A DNA stretch of 33,419 bases from Zoogloea sp. (GTDB lineage Bacteria; Pseudomonadota; Gammaproteobacteria; Burkholderiales; Rhodocyclaceae): assembly GCA_023150095.1 (NCBI GenBank), contig JAKLLO010000036.1, positions 1-33,419 of the forward strand, in the 5' to 3' direction. The position numbers and the translations under genes were made by a program. This document shows, piece after piece, positions 17,598 to 26,045 of this stretch (position 1 is the stretch's first letter; each line of letters begins with the position of its first letter). The notes under the pieces are model-generated. The model saw only the letters and a list, made by a program, of their open reading frames with translations. It was not told the origin of the DNA and ran no database searches.

Positions 17598-18248
17598 ATG
17601 CTGCAACCGTCGATCCTTGCCCTGCTGTCCGCGCTCACCATCGTCTTCGGGCTGGTGGTGGATCGCTTTGGCGGTGCGTGGGGCCAGCCGCTGGTGAGCG
17701 TCTGGGTGTGGGCCCTGTGCGCCCTGCTGATGGCGGCGCACCCGGCCCGGCGCGTGCGCCTGCTGGCCTGCCTGGTGATCGCCACCGCGGGCGAGGTCGT
17801 GCTGTCGCTGGCGTGGGGGCTGTACGACTACCGCCTTGGCAACCTGCCGCTGTTCGTGCCGCCGGGGCATGTGCTGCTCTACTGGCTGGGCCTGTATCTC
17901 GCCGATCGCCTGCCGGGCCGGCTGCTGACGGCCACCGCGTGGCTGGCGGTGGCGGGCGTCAGCGCGCTGGCGCTGGGCGGCGTGGACTGGCTCGGGCCGC
18001 CGCTCCTGCTCATCTTTCTGGCATGTCTGCGCTGGGGGCCGGCGCCACGGCTCTATGCAACGATGTTCCTGCTGTCGCTGGTCATGGAGCTGTGGGGCAC
18101 CTGGCTCGGCAACTGGGCCTGGCGGGCGACGCTGCCCGGGCTGGGCTGGCCGGTGAGCAACCCGCCGCTGGCGGCCGGCGCCTTCTACTGCGTGCTCGAT
18201 CTGCTCAGTGAAAGTGTGCGACGACGCCAAGTTGTTGCATCTGCATGA
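17598..18248 (+). CDS. Multi-pass membrane protein of unknown function
   Basis: A 216-residue protein with about six to seven hydrophobic helices and almost no soluble loops. Two stretches resemble each other: GEVVLSLAWGLYDYRLGNLP with FVPPGHVLLYWLG, and VMELWGTWLGNWAWR with WPVSNPPLAAGAFYCVLD. Each pairs an intramembrane Glu with a Trp/Gly/Tyr-rich turn and a Pro-rich re-entry, which suggests an internal repeat. I cannot assign it to a named family. The ATG at 17598 is chosen because helix 1 follows at once; the open frame extends upstream without coding character. It lies 31 bases before the hybrid kinase gene and may be co-transcribed with it. Confidence 0.7.
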   Translation: MLQPSILALLSALTIVFGLVVDRFGGAWGQPLVSVWVWALCALLMAAHPARRVRLLACLVIATAGEVVLSLAWGLYDYRLGNLPLFVPPGHVLLYWLGLYLADRLPGRLLTATAWLAVAGVSALALGGVDWLGPPLLLIFLACLRWGPAPRLYATMFLLSLVMELWGTWLGNWAWRATLPGLGWPVSNPPLAAGAFYCVLDLLSESVRRRQVVASA

Positions 18249-18279
18249 ACGGTGAGTCGGTGTAAGCTGCCACTCGCCA

Positions 18280-21264
18280 ATGAAGCTCTCCAAGCTCTCG
18301 CTCATTTTTTCGGTGGTGCTGCTGTTGATCCTGGGGATCAACGGATCGATCTCGATGCTCGCCCTGGTGGCCTTCGACAACGTTCAGGCGGTGCAGCAGA
18401 ACCGTTCCGATGCCCTGCGCCAGGTCGATGACCTGCGGCGCGAGATGGACACGCTCAGCCGTCTCGTGCGCAGTTATGTGGTCACCGGCGAGACCCGCTA
18501 CCTCAAGTATTACTACGCGATCCTGGCGATCCGCGAAGGCGAACGGCCACAGTTCGTCGATGACGAGCCCGCCACCTATTGGGATCGCGTCATCGCGGGT
18601 GCCACGCCCTTTGCCCAGCGCACGCCGGGCTCCGGGGTCTCGCTCCGGGCGCGGATGATCTCGCTGGGCTTCGACGGGACCGAGCTCGAGGCCCTGCAGC
18701 AGGTGTTGTCCGAAGCCGAGGCCTTGAAGGCCATCGAGCAGGTGGCGTTTGCCGCCACCCAGGGGCTCTACGACCCCCGGACCGGCACCTTCGTGTCGGA
18801 AGGGGTGCCCCACCCCGAGCTGGCGATCAAGTTTGTCCATAACCGCGAATACGACATCCAGCGCGCCCGCATGGCCCAGGCCGTGGCCGAACTCAAAAGC
18901 CGGGTCGACCGCCGCACCGGCGCCGCCGTGAGCGACGCCCGCGACCGCCTGCGTGACTGGATCGTGGCGGCGATCATCGGCATGGTGGTGACCGCGCTGT
19001 TCGTGATGCGCGGCTACTTCACCGTGCGCCGCCGGGTGCTCAAGCCCATCGAGGACATGTGCGGCGCGACCGACCGGCTGGCCCGCGGAGAATACGACGC
19101 GCGCATTCCGGACGTGGCCGGGGTGGCAGAGATCCGCACCCTGCGCGACACCTTCAATTTCATGGCCGATTCGATCGAGAGCGACATCCTCGACCGCGAG
19201 CAGATCCGCCAGGAACTGGTCGAGGCGCGCGCCCGCGCCGAGCAGGCCACCCAGGCCAAGTCGATGTTCCTGGCCAACATGAGCCATGAGATCCGCACCC
19301 CGCTCAACGCGGTGATCGGGATGGCCGAGCTGATCCTCCACAGCCGGCTCTCGCCCCGTCAGCGCGATTACGCCGGCAAGATCCGCATCGCCGGTCGCAC
19401 CCTCCTCGACACCCTCAATGACATCCTCGACTTCTCGAAGATCGAAGCCGGCCGGCTCGAACTGGAGAGCATCCCCTTCCGCCTCGAGCAGGTGGTGGCC
19501 AATGCCTTCCTGCTGGTGGAGCGGACGGCCCTCGAGAAGGGCGTCGAGCTGCTCTTCGAGGCGCGCCCCGCCAGCGCGGCGCTCCTGGGCAGGCGCATGC
19601 GGGGCGACCCCCTGCGCATCGGCCAGGTGCTCGCCAACCTGCTCTCCAACGCGGTCAAGTTCACCCCGTCCGGCCATGTGTCGCTGCGCATCGACAGCAA
19701 GCCGGCCGCCGACGGGCGCCACCTCGTCTTCATGACCGTGGAGGACACCGGGATCGGCATGCGTCAGGAGCAGATCGAGCACCTCTTCGACGACTTCGTC
19801 CAGGCCGACGGTGCCACGACCCGCCAGTACGGCGGCACGGGGCTCGGACTCGCCATCGTCCGCCGGCTGGTCGAGGCGATGGGGGGCGAGATCCGGGTGC
19901 AGAGCGCCCCACGCTACGGCAGTCGCTTCCATATCCAGATTCCCCTCGCCCTGGACGGCGACGAGCCAGCGAGCCCGCCGCCGCCGCTGCCGCCCCTGCG
20001 CGTGCTGGTTGCCGAGGATTACCCCGAGGCCCGGCTGGCCCTCATCGACCTGCTCAACATCGAGGGCATCGACGACGTGGAGGCGGTCAGCAGCGGCAGC
20101 GAGGTGCTGGCCTGCCTGCGTGCCGCCCGGGTCACCGAGCGGCCCTACGACCTGATGTTCCTCGACTGGTCGCTGCCCGATCTCGACGGCGGGGCGATCA
20201 TGCGGGCGCTGGGCGAGCAGCCCGAGCTGGTGCCGCCCCACATCGCGCTGATGTCGGTGCCGCGCACCCTCGACCAGGACGTGGCCGAACTGCGTCCCGG
20301 CGGCCTGCATTTCTGTGACCGTCCGCTGCTGCCGGGCCCCCTGCGCCAGCTGTGCGACATCGTGCTGGGCCGTCAGTCGAAGGAGCAGGGCGTCGGCGGT
20401 GTGGCGACCGGCGCCCTCGACGGCATGCGCGTGCTGCTCGTCGAGGACAACGCCACCAGCCGCGATGTGGCGGTGGCGTTGATGGGCCGCTGGGGGGTTG
20501 AAGTCGATACCGCCGCCGACGGCCGCGACGCGCTTGCCCAGCTCGGTGCCGAGGCGCCCGACTACTACGCGCTGGTGCTGATGGATCTGCAGATGCCGGT
20601 GATGGACGGCTACGAGGCGATCCGCCAGATCCGCGCCCGGCCGGAGTTCAAGTCTCTGCCGGTGTATGCCCTGTCGGCCCACCGCGGGCGCAGCGTGCTG
20701 GAGCAATGTCTGGCCCTGGGCATGAACGGCTGCCTCAACAAGCCCTACGAGCTGCCTGATCTCTTCGACGTGCTGAGCCGTCATCATCAGCCCGAGCTGG
20801 AGTCCGAGCTGCCGCGGCTTCCCGTGAGCGGCCCTGCGGTGATGGAGCTGGCATCGGTGCCGGGGCTCGATCCCAACTGCGCGATCAACGACACCGGGAT
20901 CAGCCCGACCCTCTACCCGCGGCTGCTCGCCAAGTTCCGCAACCAGTTTGCCGACGGCCCGACGGGCCTGCGCAAGGATGTGGCCGCGCGCGACTGGGAG
21001 GCGGTGGCGCTGGCCTCGCACACCCTCAAGGGGCGGGCGGGATTGCTGGGCATGAACGGCGTCTCGGCCATGGCCGGGCGTCTGGAATCTGCAGCCCGCG
21101 CCGGCGACCATCCGCGCATCCAAGCCGCGCTGGCCGAGCTCGAAAACCAGATGCGGCCCCTCGTCGAAGGGCTGGGCAAGGTGCTGCTGCCGGATGCCGC
21201 AGAGCCCGGAGAGGCGGATCCGACGCCTGTTCCGCAGCCGGCCGCCATCTCCGGGCTGGTGTGA
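18280..21264 (+). CDS. Hybrid sensor histidine kinase with two receivers and Hpt domain
   Basis: A 994-residue inner-membrane phosphorelay kinase. TM1 is at about 7-32, followed by a periplasmic region of roughly 190 residues, TM2 (about 228-248) and HAMP (about 250-300). HisKA has [11 protein letters not shown] with His336. HATPase_c has an N box (NLLSNAVKF), DTGIGM and GGTGLGLAI. Receiver 1 keeps D629 ([12 protein letters not shown]) but has lost the conserved Lys (CDRPLLPG). Receiver 2 looks intact: VEDN, D769 in [14 protein letters not shown], and LNKPYE. A C-terminal Hpt carries SHTLKGRAG with His914. Its stop overlaps the next ATG (TGATGA), so it is coupled to the two barrel proteins. 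No separate response regulator is adjacent. Confidence 0.94.
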   Translation: MKLSKLSLIFSVVLLLILGINGSISMLALVAFDNVQAVQQNRSDALRQVDDLRREMDTLSRLVRSYVVTGETRYLKYYYAILAIREGERPQFVDDEPATYWDRVIAGATPFAQRTPGSGVSLRARMISLGFDGTELEALQQVLSEAEALKAIEQVAFAATQGLYDPRTGTFVSEGVPHPELAIKFVHNREYDIQRARMAQAVAELKSRVDRRTGAAVSDARDRLRDWIVAAIIGMVVTALFVMRGYFTVRRRVLKPIEDMCGATDRLARGEYDARIPDVAGVAEIRTLRDTFNFMADSIESDILDREQIRQELVEARARAEQATQAKSMFLANMSHEIRTPLNAVIGMAELILHSRLSPRQRDYAGKIRIAGRTLLDTLNDILDFSKIEAGRLELESIPFRLEQVVANAFLLVERTALEKGVELLFEARPASAALLGRRMRGDPLRIGQVLANLLSNAVKFTPSGHVSLRIDSKPAADGRHLVFMTVEDTGIGMRQEQIEHLFDDFVQADGATTRQYGGTGLGLAIVRRLVEAMGGEIRVQSAPRYGSRFHIQIPLALDGDEPASPPPPLPPLRVLVAEDYPEARLALIDLLNIEGIDDVEAVSSGSEVLACLRAARVTERPYDLMFLDWSLPDLDGGAIMRALGEQPELVPPHIALMSVPRTLDQDVAELRPGGLHFCDRPLLPGPLRQLCDIVLGRQSKEQGVGGVATGALDGMRVLLVEDNATSRDVAVALMGRWGVEVDTAADGRDALAQLGAEAPDYYALVLMDLQMPVMDGYEAIRQIRARPEFKSLPVYALSAHRGRSVLEQCLALGMNGCLNKPYELPDLFDVLSRHHQPELESELPRLPVSGPAVMELASVPGLDPNCAINDTGISPTLYPRLLAKFRNQFADGPTGLRKDVAARDWEAVALASHTLKGRAGLLGMNGVSAMAGRLESAARAGDHPRIQAALAELENQMRPLVEGLGKVLLPDAAEPGEADPTPVPQPAAISGLV

Positions 21265-22547
21265 TGACGCGGGGCGTTCGCCGGCTGGTAGGCTTGCTGA
21301 TGGCCGCTGTCGCGGGGGCTGCCGTGGGCCAGGACGTACGGCTGTCCGCCTTCGGCACGCTGGGCTACGCCCAGTCGAACCGCAGCTGGAACTACCAGCG
21401 CTTCATCGACGACCGGGGCAGCCTGAACCGCGATTCGCGCCTCGGCGTGCAGCTCGATGCGCCCCTCGCGCCCGCCTGGAGCTTCATGATGCAGGCCCTC
21501 GCGAGCCCGGCGGTCGATAGCGACAGCCGCTGGGACGCGACCCTGCCGTGGGCCTTCCTGGCCTGGCGGCCCGACAACAACCTGCTGCTGCGGGCCGGGG
21601 TGCTGCGCCTGCCGCTGCAGCTCTACTCCGAGAACCACGAGGTGGGCACCACCTACAGCTTTGCCCGCCTGCCGGTCGAGGTCTATTCCCTCACCCCCAC
21701 CGCTGACATGCGCGGCGTTTCGGTCAGCCACAGCTGGCTGGGCGAGCAGGGCGATCTGGATCTCGAAGGCTACGTGGGGCATGTGGATTCGTCCTGGCGC
21801 TTTTACAGCCGCGACGGCATGCCGGGCGGCCGCGATCGGGGCGCGGTGTTCGTGGACATCCACGGCGTGTATTCCGGCCTGATCCTCACCGCCCGCCAGG
21901 GCGACAGCCGGCTACGCCTGGGCATGCATCGGGGCGTGGTGTCGCGCAGGGGCGGCGCCATCGTGGCCGGCTACCCATGGGTGCCGGCCGGCGGCGGGCT
22001 GGGCTATTACCAGGTGAGCAACGCGCAGCCCGGGCCCGGCGTGCCGACGGTCGATCACATCGTCAATTACAGCCTGACCGCCGGTGCCGAAGTGGCCTTG
22101 CCCGCTGACTTCATGCTCATCGGCGAGGCCGCCCGGCGCAAGGTGCAGGACGTGACGATCGGGACCGACTCGTGGGCCGCCTATCTGGCGCTGCAGCGCC
22201 GTATCGGGGCCTGGACGCCCTACACCTACATCGCCCGGATCCGCTCGTCGCAGGCCTCCCGCCGGCTGTACGCGGCGATCGACGGCAACCGCTGGCCGGA
22301 TGCGCTGCCCGGCGCCGCGCTCGTCAATCTCAGCCAGCGCAGCGGCGCCGATGGGCTGGGCATCTACGATCAGCAGTCGGTGGCGGTCGGCACGGCCTAC
22401 GCGCTGACGCCGAACCAGCTGCTCAAGGCGGAGTGGCTGCACAGCCGAATCGGGCTTGCGTCGGATTTTGTCGATACCCCCACCGGCGAGCGCAGCGGCG
22501 GTCGCTCGGTGGATGTGCTGTCGGTGTCGTACAGTTTCGTCTTCTGA
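21264..22547 (+). CDS. Outer-membrane porin-like beta-barrel protein (paralogue 1)
   Basis: A 427-residue exported protein with a signal peptide (VRRLVGLLMAAVAGAAVGQ). Porin-like strands follow throughout, starting DVRLSAFGTLGYAQS and ending with the outer-membrane signature VDVLSVSYSFVF (terminal Phe). There are no plugs or periplasmic domains. Strand-like motifs such as WAFLAWRPDNNLLLRAGVLRLPL and FARLPVEVYSLTPTADMRGV recur almost unchanged in the next gene. The ATG overlaps the kinase stop, which favours 21264 over the GTG three bases earlier. Passage of a small solute is inferred from the fold only; the substrate is unknown. Confidence 0.85.
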   Translation: MTRGVRRLVGLLMAAVAGAAVGQDVRLSAFGTLGYAQSNRSWNYQRFIDDRGSLNRDSRLGVQLDAPLAPAWSFMMQALASPAVDSDSRWDATLPWAFLAWRPDNNLLLRAGVLRLPLQLYSENHEVGTTYSFARLPVEVYSLTPTADMRGVSVSHSWLGEQGDLDLEGYVGHVDSSWRFYSRDGMPGGRDRGAVFVDIHGVYSGLILTARQGDSRLRLGMHRGVVSRRGGAIVAGYPWVPAGGGLGYYQVSNAQPGPGVPTVDHIVNYSLTAGAEVALPADFMLIGEAARRKVQDVTIGTDSWAAYLALQRRIGAWTPYTYIARIRSSQASRRLYAAIDGNRWPDALPGAALVNLSQRSGADGLGIYDQQSVAVGTAYALTPNQLLKAEWLHSRIGLASDFVDTPTGERSGGRSVDVLSVSYSFVF

Positions 22548-22693
22548 TCCGGCGGTGTTCGCCGCGGCGGGCGCATGGCAATGTTTTATGCGATACGGCT
22601 GTTTTGTGACAGTTTGTTGCCAACCGACCCTGCGCCGCGAGGGAGAATGTGCCGCTATCCCGCACCTTCGGCCAGGGATTCCACTTTTTCTCC

Positions 22694-23980
22694 ATGATGA
22701 GCCCATTCCTTCGAATCCTGTGCGCGGGAGCCGCCCTGCTGGCCCACGCAGTCCACGCCCAGGATGTCCGGTACTCTGCCTTCGGGACCATTGGTTACAC
22801 CCGCTCCAGCTCGGAATACCGCTATCAGCGCGCCATCGACAGTGACGGCACCCTGGCGCGGGATTCGCTGTTCGGCGTGCAGCTCGACGCTTCGCTCGCC
22901 CCGGCACTCAGCGCCACGGTGCAGGCGCGCCTGGCGCCGGCCAGCAACAACGACGAGGAAGTCAATCTGCGCCTGCCGTGGGCCTTCCTGTCGTGGCGGC
23001 CCAGCAACGCGCTCACCGTCCAGGCCGGCAAGATGCGCCTGCCGGTGCTGCTCTACGCCGAGAACATCGACGTGGGTGCGACCTTTCCCTTCGCGCGGCT
23101 GCCGGTCGAGATCTACGCCATCCTGCCCGCCTGGGATTTCTATGGCGTCTCGGCCGCTGGCCACTGGACGCCAGGCGCGCTGGAGGTGGATCTGGACAGC
23201 TTTGTCGGGTGGTCCCGCACGTCGTCGCGGGTCTATCTGCGTGACCGCCCGGGTTCGAACGGGCCTGTGGCATGGTTCGAGGGTATCCACGGCGGCCTTG
23301 CGGGCGCCGTGCTCAGCGTGCGCCGCGATGACAGCCGCTACCGCCTCGGGGTGCTGGTGTGGGACACCCGCCTCGACACCCTGAGCTTCGCCCGGGATTA
23401 TCCCTACGTGCCGATCGCGCCGGGCATCGGCTACTACCAGACCGCCAATGACCTGCCCGGCCCCGGCGTGCAGATGCAGGCGCGCACCCGCTCCCAGATC
23501 GTGACCGCCGGTTTCGAGAACGAGCTGCCGGCCGGCTTCCGGGCGGTGGGCGAGGGTGTGATCCGCTGGGGAGACCGGGTCAGCACGGCGGCCGGCACCG
23601 ACGCCTGGGGCGGCTACCTGTCGCTGCTCCGCCCGATGGGGGCGTGGACGCCCTACGTCTATGGCGCCACGCTGCGCTCCTCGTCCCGCGCCCGCAAGCT
23701 GTACGCCACGCTCAACGGCAACCGGGTGCCCGACTTCGTGCCCAATGCCGCCATGCTCAACGCCACCCAGATCTGGGGCGCCGACAGCGTCATCGTGTCC
23801 GATCAGCGCACCTGGGCGCTGGGCACGAGCTACGCGCTGGCCCGCGGGCAGGTCGTCAAGGCCGAATGGCAGCGCACCCACGTGGGGCTCAAGTCGGCCT
23901 TCCTCGACGTGCCGGCCGGTACGCCGGAGGGCGGACGCCAGCTGGACGTCTTCTCGCTCTCCTACAGCTTTTCGTTCTGA
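22694..23980 (+). CDS. Outer-membrane porin-like beta-barrel protein (paralogue 2)
   Basis: A 428-residue protein, clearly a tandem paralogue of the preceding barrel. Shared blocks include YSAFGTIGYTRSS, GVQLDASLAPA, LPWAFLSWRPSNALTVQAGKMRLPV, FARLPVEIYAILPAWDFYGV, PGIGYYQ, GAWTPYVYGA and a C-terminal LDVFSLSYSFSF. The signal peptide is MSPFLRILCAGAALLAHAVHAQ. Two adjacent ATGs (22694, 22697) could start it. The 146-base gap before it has no clear terminator and could hold a second promoter. Divergence between the copies is considerable, so the duplication is old and the substrates may differ. Confidence 0.85.
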   Translation: MMSPFLRILCAGAALLAHAVHAQDVRYSAFGTIGYTRSSSEYRYQRAIDSDGTLARDSLFGVQLDASLAPALSATVQARLAPASNNDEEVNLRLPWAFLSWRPSNALTVQAGKMRLPVLLYAENIDVGATFPFARLPVEIYAILPAWDFYGVSAAGHWTPGALEVDLDSFVGWSRTSSRVYLRDRPGSNGPVAWFEGIHGGLAGAVLSVRRDDSRYRLGVLVWDTRLDTLSFARDYPYVPIAPGIGYYQTANDLPGPGVQMQARTRSQIVTAGFENELPAGFRAVGEGVIRWGDRVSTAAGTDAWGGYLSLLRPMGAWTPYVYGATLRSSSRARKLYATLNGNRVPDFVPNAAMLNATQIWGADSVIVSDQRTWALGTSYALARGQVVKAEWQRTHVGLKSAFLDVPAGTPEGGRQLDVFSLSYSFSF

Positions 23981-23989
23981 GGGGAGGGC

Positions 23990-24409
23990 ATGCTGAAGCG
24001 AACCCTCTTCTTCTTCCTGAGCCTGCTGGCCGGAGTGGTGCCGCCGCCGCTGCGGGCCGCCGGCAATGTGGTGCTGATCGGTCATCCGTCGGTGCCGCGC
24101 CTCGACCGGGTGGCGGTCGAGCGCATCTACACCGGCAAGATCGTCGAGGTGGGCGAGCTGCGCATCATGCCCCTCGACCTGCCGCCCGACAGCCCCGTGC
24201 GCAGCCGCTTCCTGTCCCGCTGGCTGAGCCGCGACGAGGCCCGCTACACCGCCTACTGGACGGTGCGCCGCTACGTGGGCAAGGGCGTGCCGCCGCTGGA
24301 GGTGGCCTCGACCGCCGACGTGATCCGGCTGGTGTCCACCAAGCCTGGCGCCGTGGGCTACATCGACGAAGCCGACGTGGCGCCCGGCATGAACGTGGTG
24401 GCGCGCTGA
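23990..24409 (+). CDS. Short PstS-like periplasmic substrate-binding domain protein
   Basis: A 139-residue exported protein. A signal peptide (LFFFLSLLAGVVPPPLRAA) is followed by NVVLIGHPSVPRLDRVAVERIYTGK. This is the strand-helix opening typical of phosphate-binding-protein-like domains, where IYTGK/IFLGK precedes the ligand loop. The end, VRLVSTKPGAVGYIDEADV-like (here IRLVSTKPGAVGYIDEADV), matches the GAIGYV-type strand of PstS relatives. At half the length of PstS it is a single-lobe form. It starts 9 bases after the barrel gene with GGGGAGGG as ribosome site. Position suggests it delivers a ligand or signal to the hybrid kinase, but this is inference. Confidence 0.82.
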   Translation: MLKRTLFFFLSLLAGVVPPPLRAAGNVVLIGHPSVPRLDRVAVERIYTGKIVEVGELRIMPLDLPPDSPVRSRFLSRWLSRDEARYTAYWTVRRYVGKGVPPLEVASTADVIRLVSTKPGAVGYIDEADVAPGMNVVAR

Positions 24410-24431
24410 GGCGTCTGCTGCGCCGCCAGCG

Positions 24432-26045
24432 TCAGAGCGCCTTCCGCGCCGCCTGCTCCCCCCACCACACCGCCTCCTCGAACACCGAATAACCCGACAG
24501 ATCCGCATGGGCGAACAGCACGCGCCCGTCCGCCGCCCGCAGCGTGGCGAGCCCGGCGTTGGCGAGGCTGCCCGGCTCCGGCGTGGCCATGCCGTGGCCG
24601 CGTACGGTGATCTCCACCGCGCGGGTGCGCTGCAACATCTCCACTTCGCCATAGGCTGTGCGCAGGTCGACGCCGGCGAGATCCAGCAGTTCGTCGGCGC
24701 TGGCGGTGGCGAGGCGCTGGCGGGCCTCCGCGGGTGATGCGTCGGCCAGCGCCCGGTAGGTGGTGAGCACCGTGTGGGCTGGCCGCGCCGCGCGGATCAG
24801 CTGGTGGGTGGCGACCACCCAGCCGAGGGCCGGGCTGCCGTGGATCACGTTGTCCCAGGCCATCGGCAGTTCGCCGGATTCCTGCGGAAAACCATCCAGC
24901 AGGAAGTTGGCCACCAGCCACGGCGCCTGGGGCGGCAGGTGGCGGGCCGGGTCGAAGCCCAGTTCGCGGATCGTCGGCACGACATGCGCCGCCACGTGCA
25001 GCGGCATCGCGCAGATGGCGCGGCGGGCGTGGATGCGGACGACGCCAGCGGGCGTGTGGCACAGGATCGTCACCCCACCCTGGGTTTCGTCCACCCGCAG
25101 CGCGTGGCCAGCCAGCCGGCGCTCGGCCGGCACCCGGGCCAGCAGGCCGCGGGCGATCCCGGCGAGGCCGTCGGGCCAGGTGAGCAGCGCCCCGTCGGCG
25201 GCGTTGGCTGCCCGGCCGCCGCGGCTGGCAAAGTAGTGCAGCCCGAACCACGCCGACACCCGATCCGACCCCGCGCCGTATTCGTCCCGGCACACGTAGT
25301 CGAGCCAGGTGTGGAGCGTGGGCGAGGTGTAGCCCTCGGCGACGAGCCAGTCGCGGAAGACGACGCCATCCAGCCGCCGCCAGTCGGTGTCGTGGCTGGA
25401 TTCGACCAGCGGCACGCAGAACAGGCGTCTGCCGTCGGTGCCGCGGCGATGGGTGAGATCGGCCACGTACGCCAGGAAGCGCCGGTGCTGGTCGGCCTCG
25501 ACGGGGCCGACGGCGTCGGTGGGCAGCAGGCCTTCGTGCCACTGCCCGCCAAACAGCAGGCGCTCTTCCGGGGCGTGCACCAGCGCCGTCTCGGCAAAGC
25601 GCGGACGCTCGGCGAACGGGTCGGCCTCGATCACGCCCTGCTCGAAGAGGATCTCCCGCACGGTGGCCGATTCCAGCGACGGCAGCGGCAGATAGTGGGC
25701 GCCGCGGGGATGGGGGATGGGGCCGGACGGGCTCATCATCGCGCCGCCGGCGGCGTTGCCGAGGGGCTCGGGGCCTTCCACCAGAACGAAGTCGTCGACG
25801 CCTTCCTTCGCCAGCCGCCACGCGGCGGTGAGCCCGGCGATGCCGCTGCCGAGGATCGCCACGCCGCAGCGGATCTCCCGCGTGGGGGTGGGCAGGGCGG
25901 TGGCGTCGCGCAGGGCGTGGCCGGCGTCCATGCCCGGGCGCAGCACGGTGGTCGGGACGCCCAGCCCGCGCAGCTGCCGGCAGCCGGGCAGGGCGAGGAG
26001 GGCGCCGGCGGCGAGCCCGGCCTGGATGGCGCGGCGGCGGTCCAT
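24432..26045 (-). CDS. Exported FAD-dependent amine-oxidase-like oxidoreductase
   Basis: A 537-residue flavoprotein. A Rossmann motif GSGIAGLTAAWRLAKEG (G66-x-G-x-x-G71) binds FAD. The C-terminal flavin-site block (VLFAHADLSGYSVFEEAVWWGE) fits the amine oxidase/protoporphyrinogen oxidase superfamily. The N-terminus, MDRRRAIQAGLAAGALLALPGC, has a twin-arginine-like motif and a Cys22 in a lipobox-like position. The protein is probably exported folded and possibly lipid-anchored. Its ATG overlaps the aminopropyltransferase stop as TGATG, so the two are translationally coupled. That makes a polyamine or aminopropylated compound a reasonable but unproven substrate. It converges on the PstS-like gene. 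Confidence 0.85.
   Translation of the reverse strand: MDRRRAIQAGLAAGALLALPGCRQLRGLGVPTTVLRPGMDAGHALRDATALPTPTREIRCGVAILGSGIAGLTAAWRLAKEGVDDFVLVEGPEPLGNAAGGAMMSPSGPIPHPRGAHYLPLPSLESATVREILFEQGVIEADPFAERPRFAETALVHAPEERLLFGGQWHEGLLPTDAVGPVEADQHRRFLAYVADLTHRRGTDGRRLFCVPLVESSHDTDWRRLDGVVFRDWLVAEGYTSPTLHTWLDYVCRDEYGAGSDRVSAWFGLHYFASRGGRAANAADGALLTWPDGLAGIARGLLARVPAERRLAGHALRVDETQGGVTILCHTPAGVVRIHARRAICAMPLHVAAHVVPTIRELGFDPARHLPPQAPWLVANFLLDGFPQESGELPMAWDNVIHGSPALGWVVATHQLIRAARPAHTVLTTYRALADASPAEARQRLATASADELLDLAGVDLRTAYGEVEMLQRTRAVEITVRGHGMATPEPGSLANAGLATLRAADGRVLFAHADLSGYSVFEEAVWWGEQAARKAL

Noticed and set aside
18205-21123. 972-codon minus-strand open frame
   Set aside because: Antisense shadow of the hybrid histidine kinase; composition is His/Gln/Arg/Gly-rich low-complexity, with no recognisable domain.
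22655-24652. 665-codon minus-strand open frame
   Set aside because: Antisense to the second barrel and the PstS-like gene, both of which have signal peptides and family motifs.
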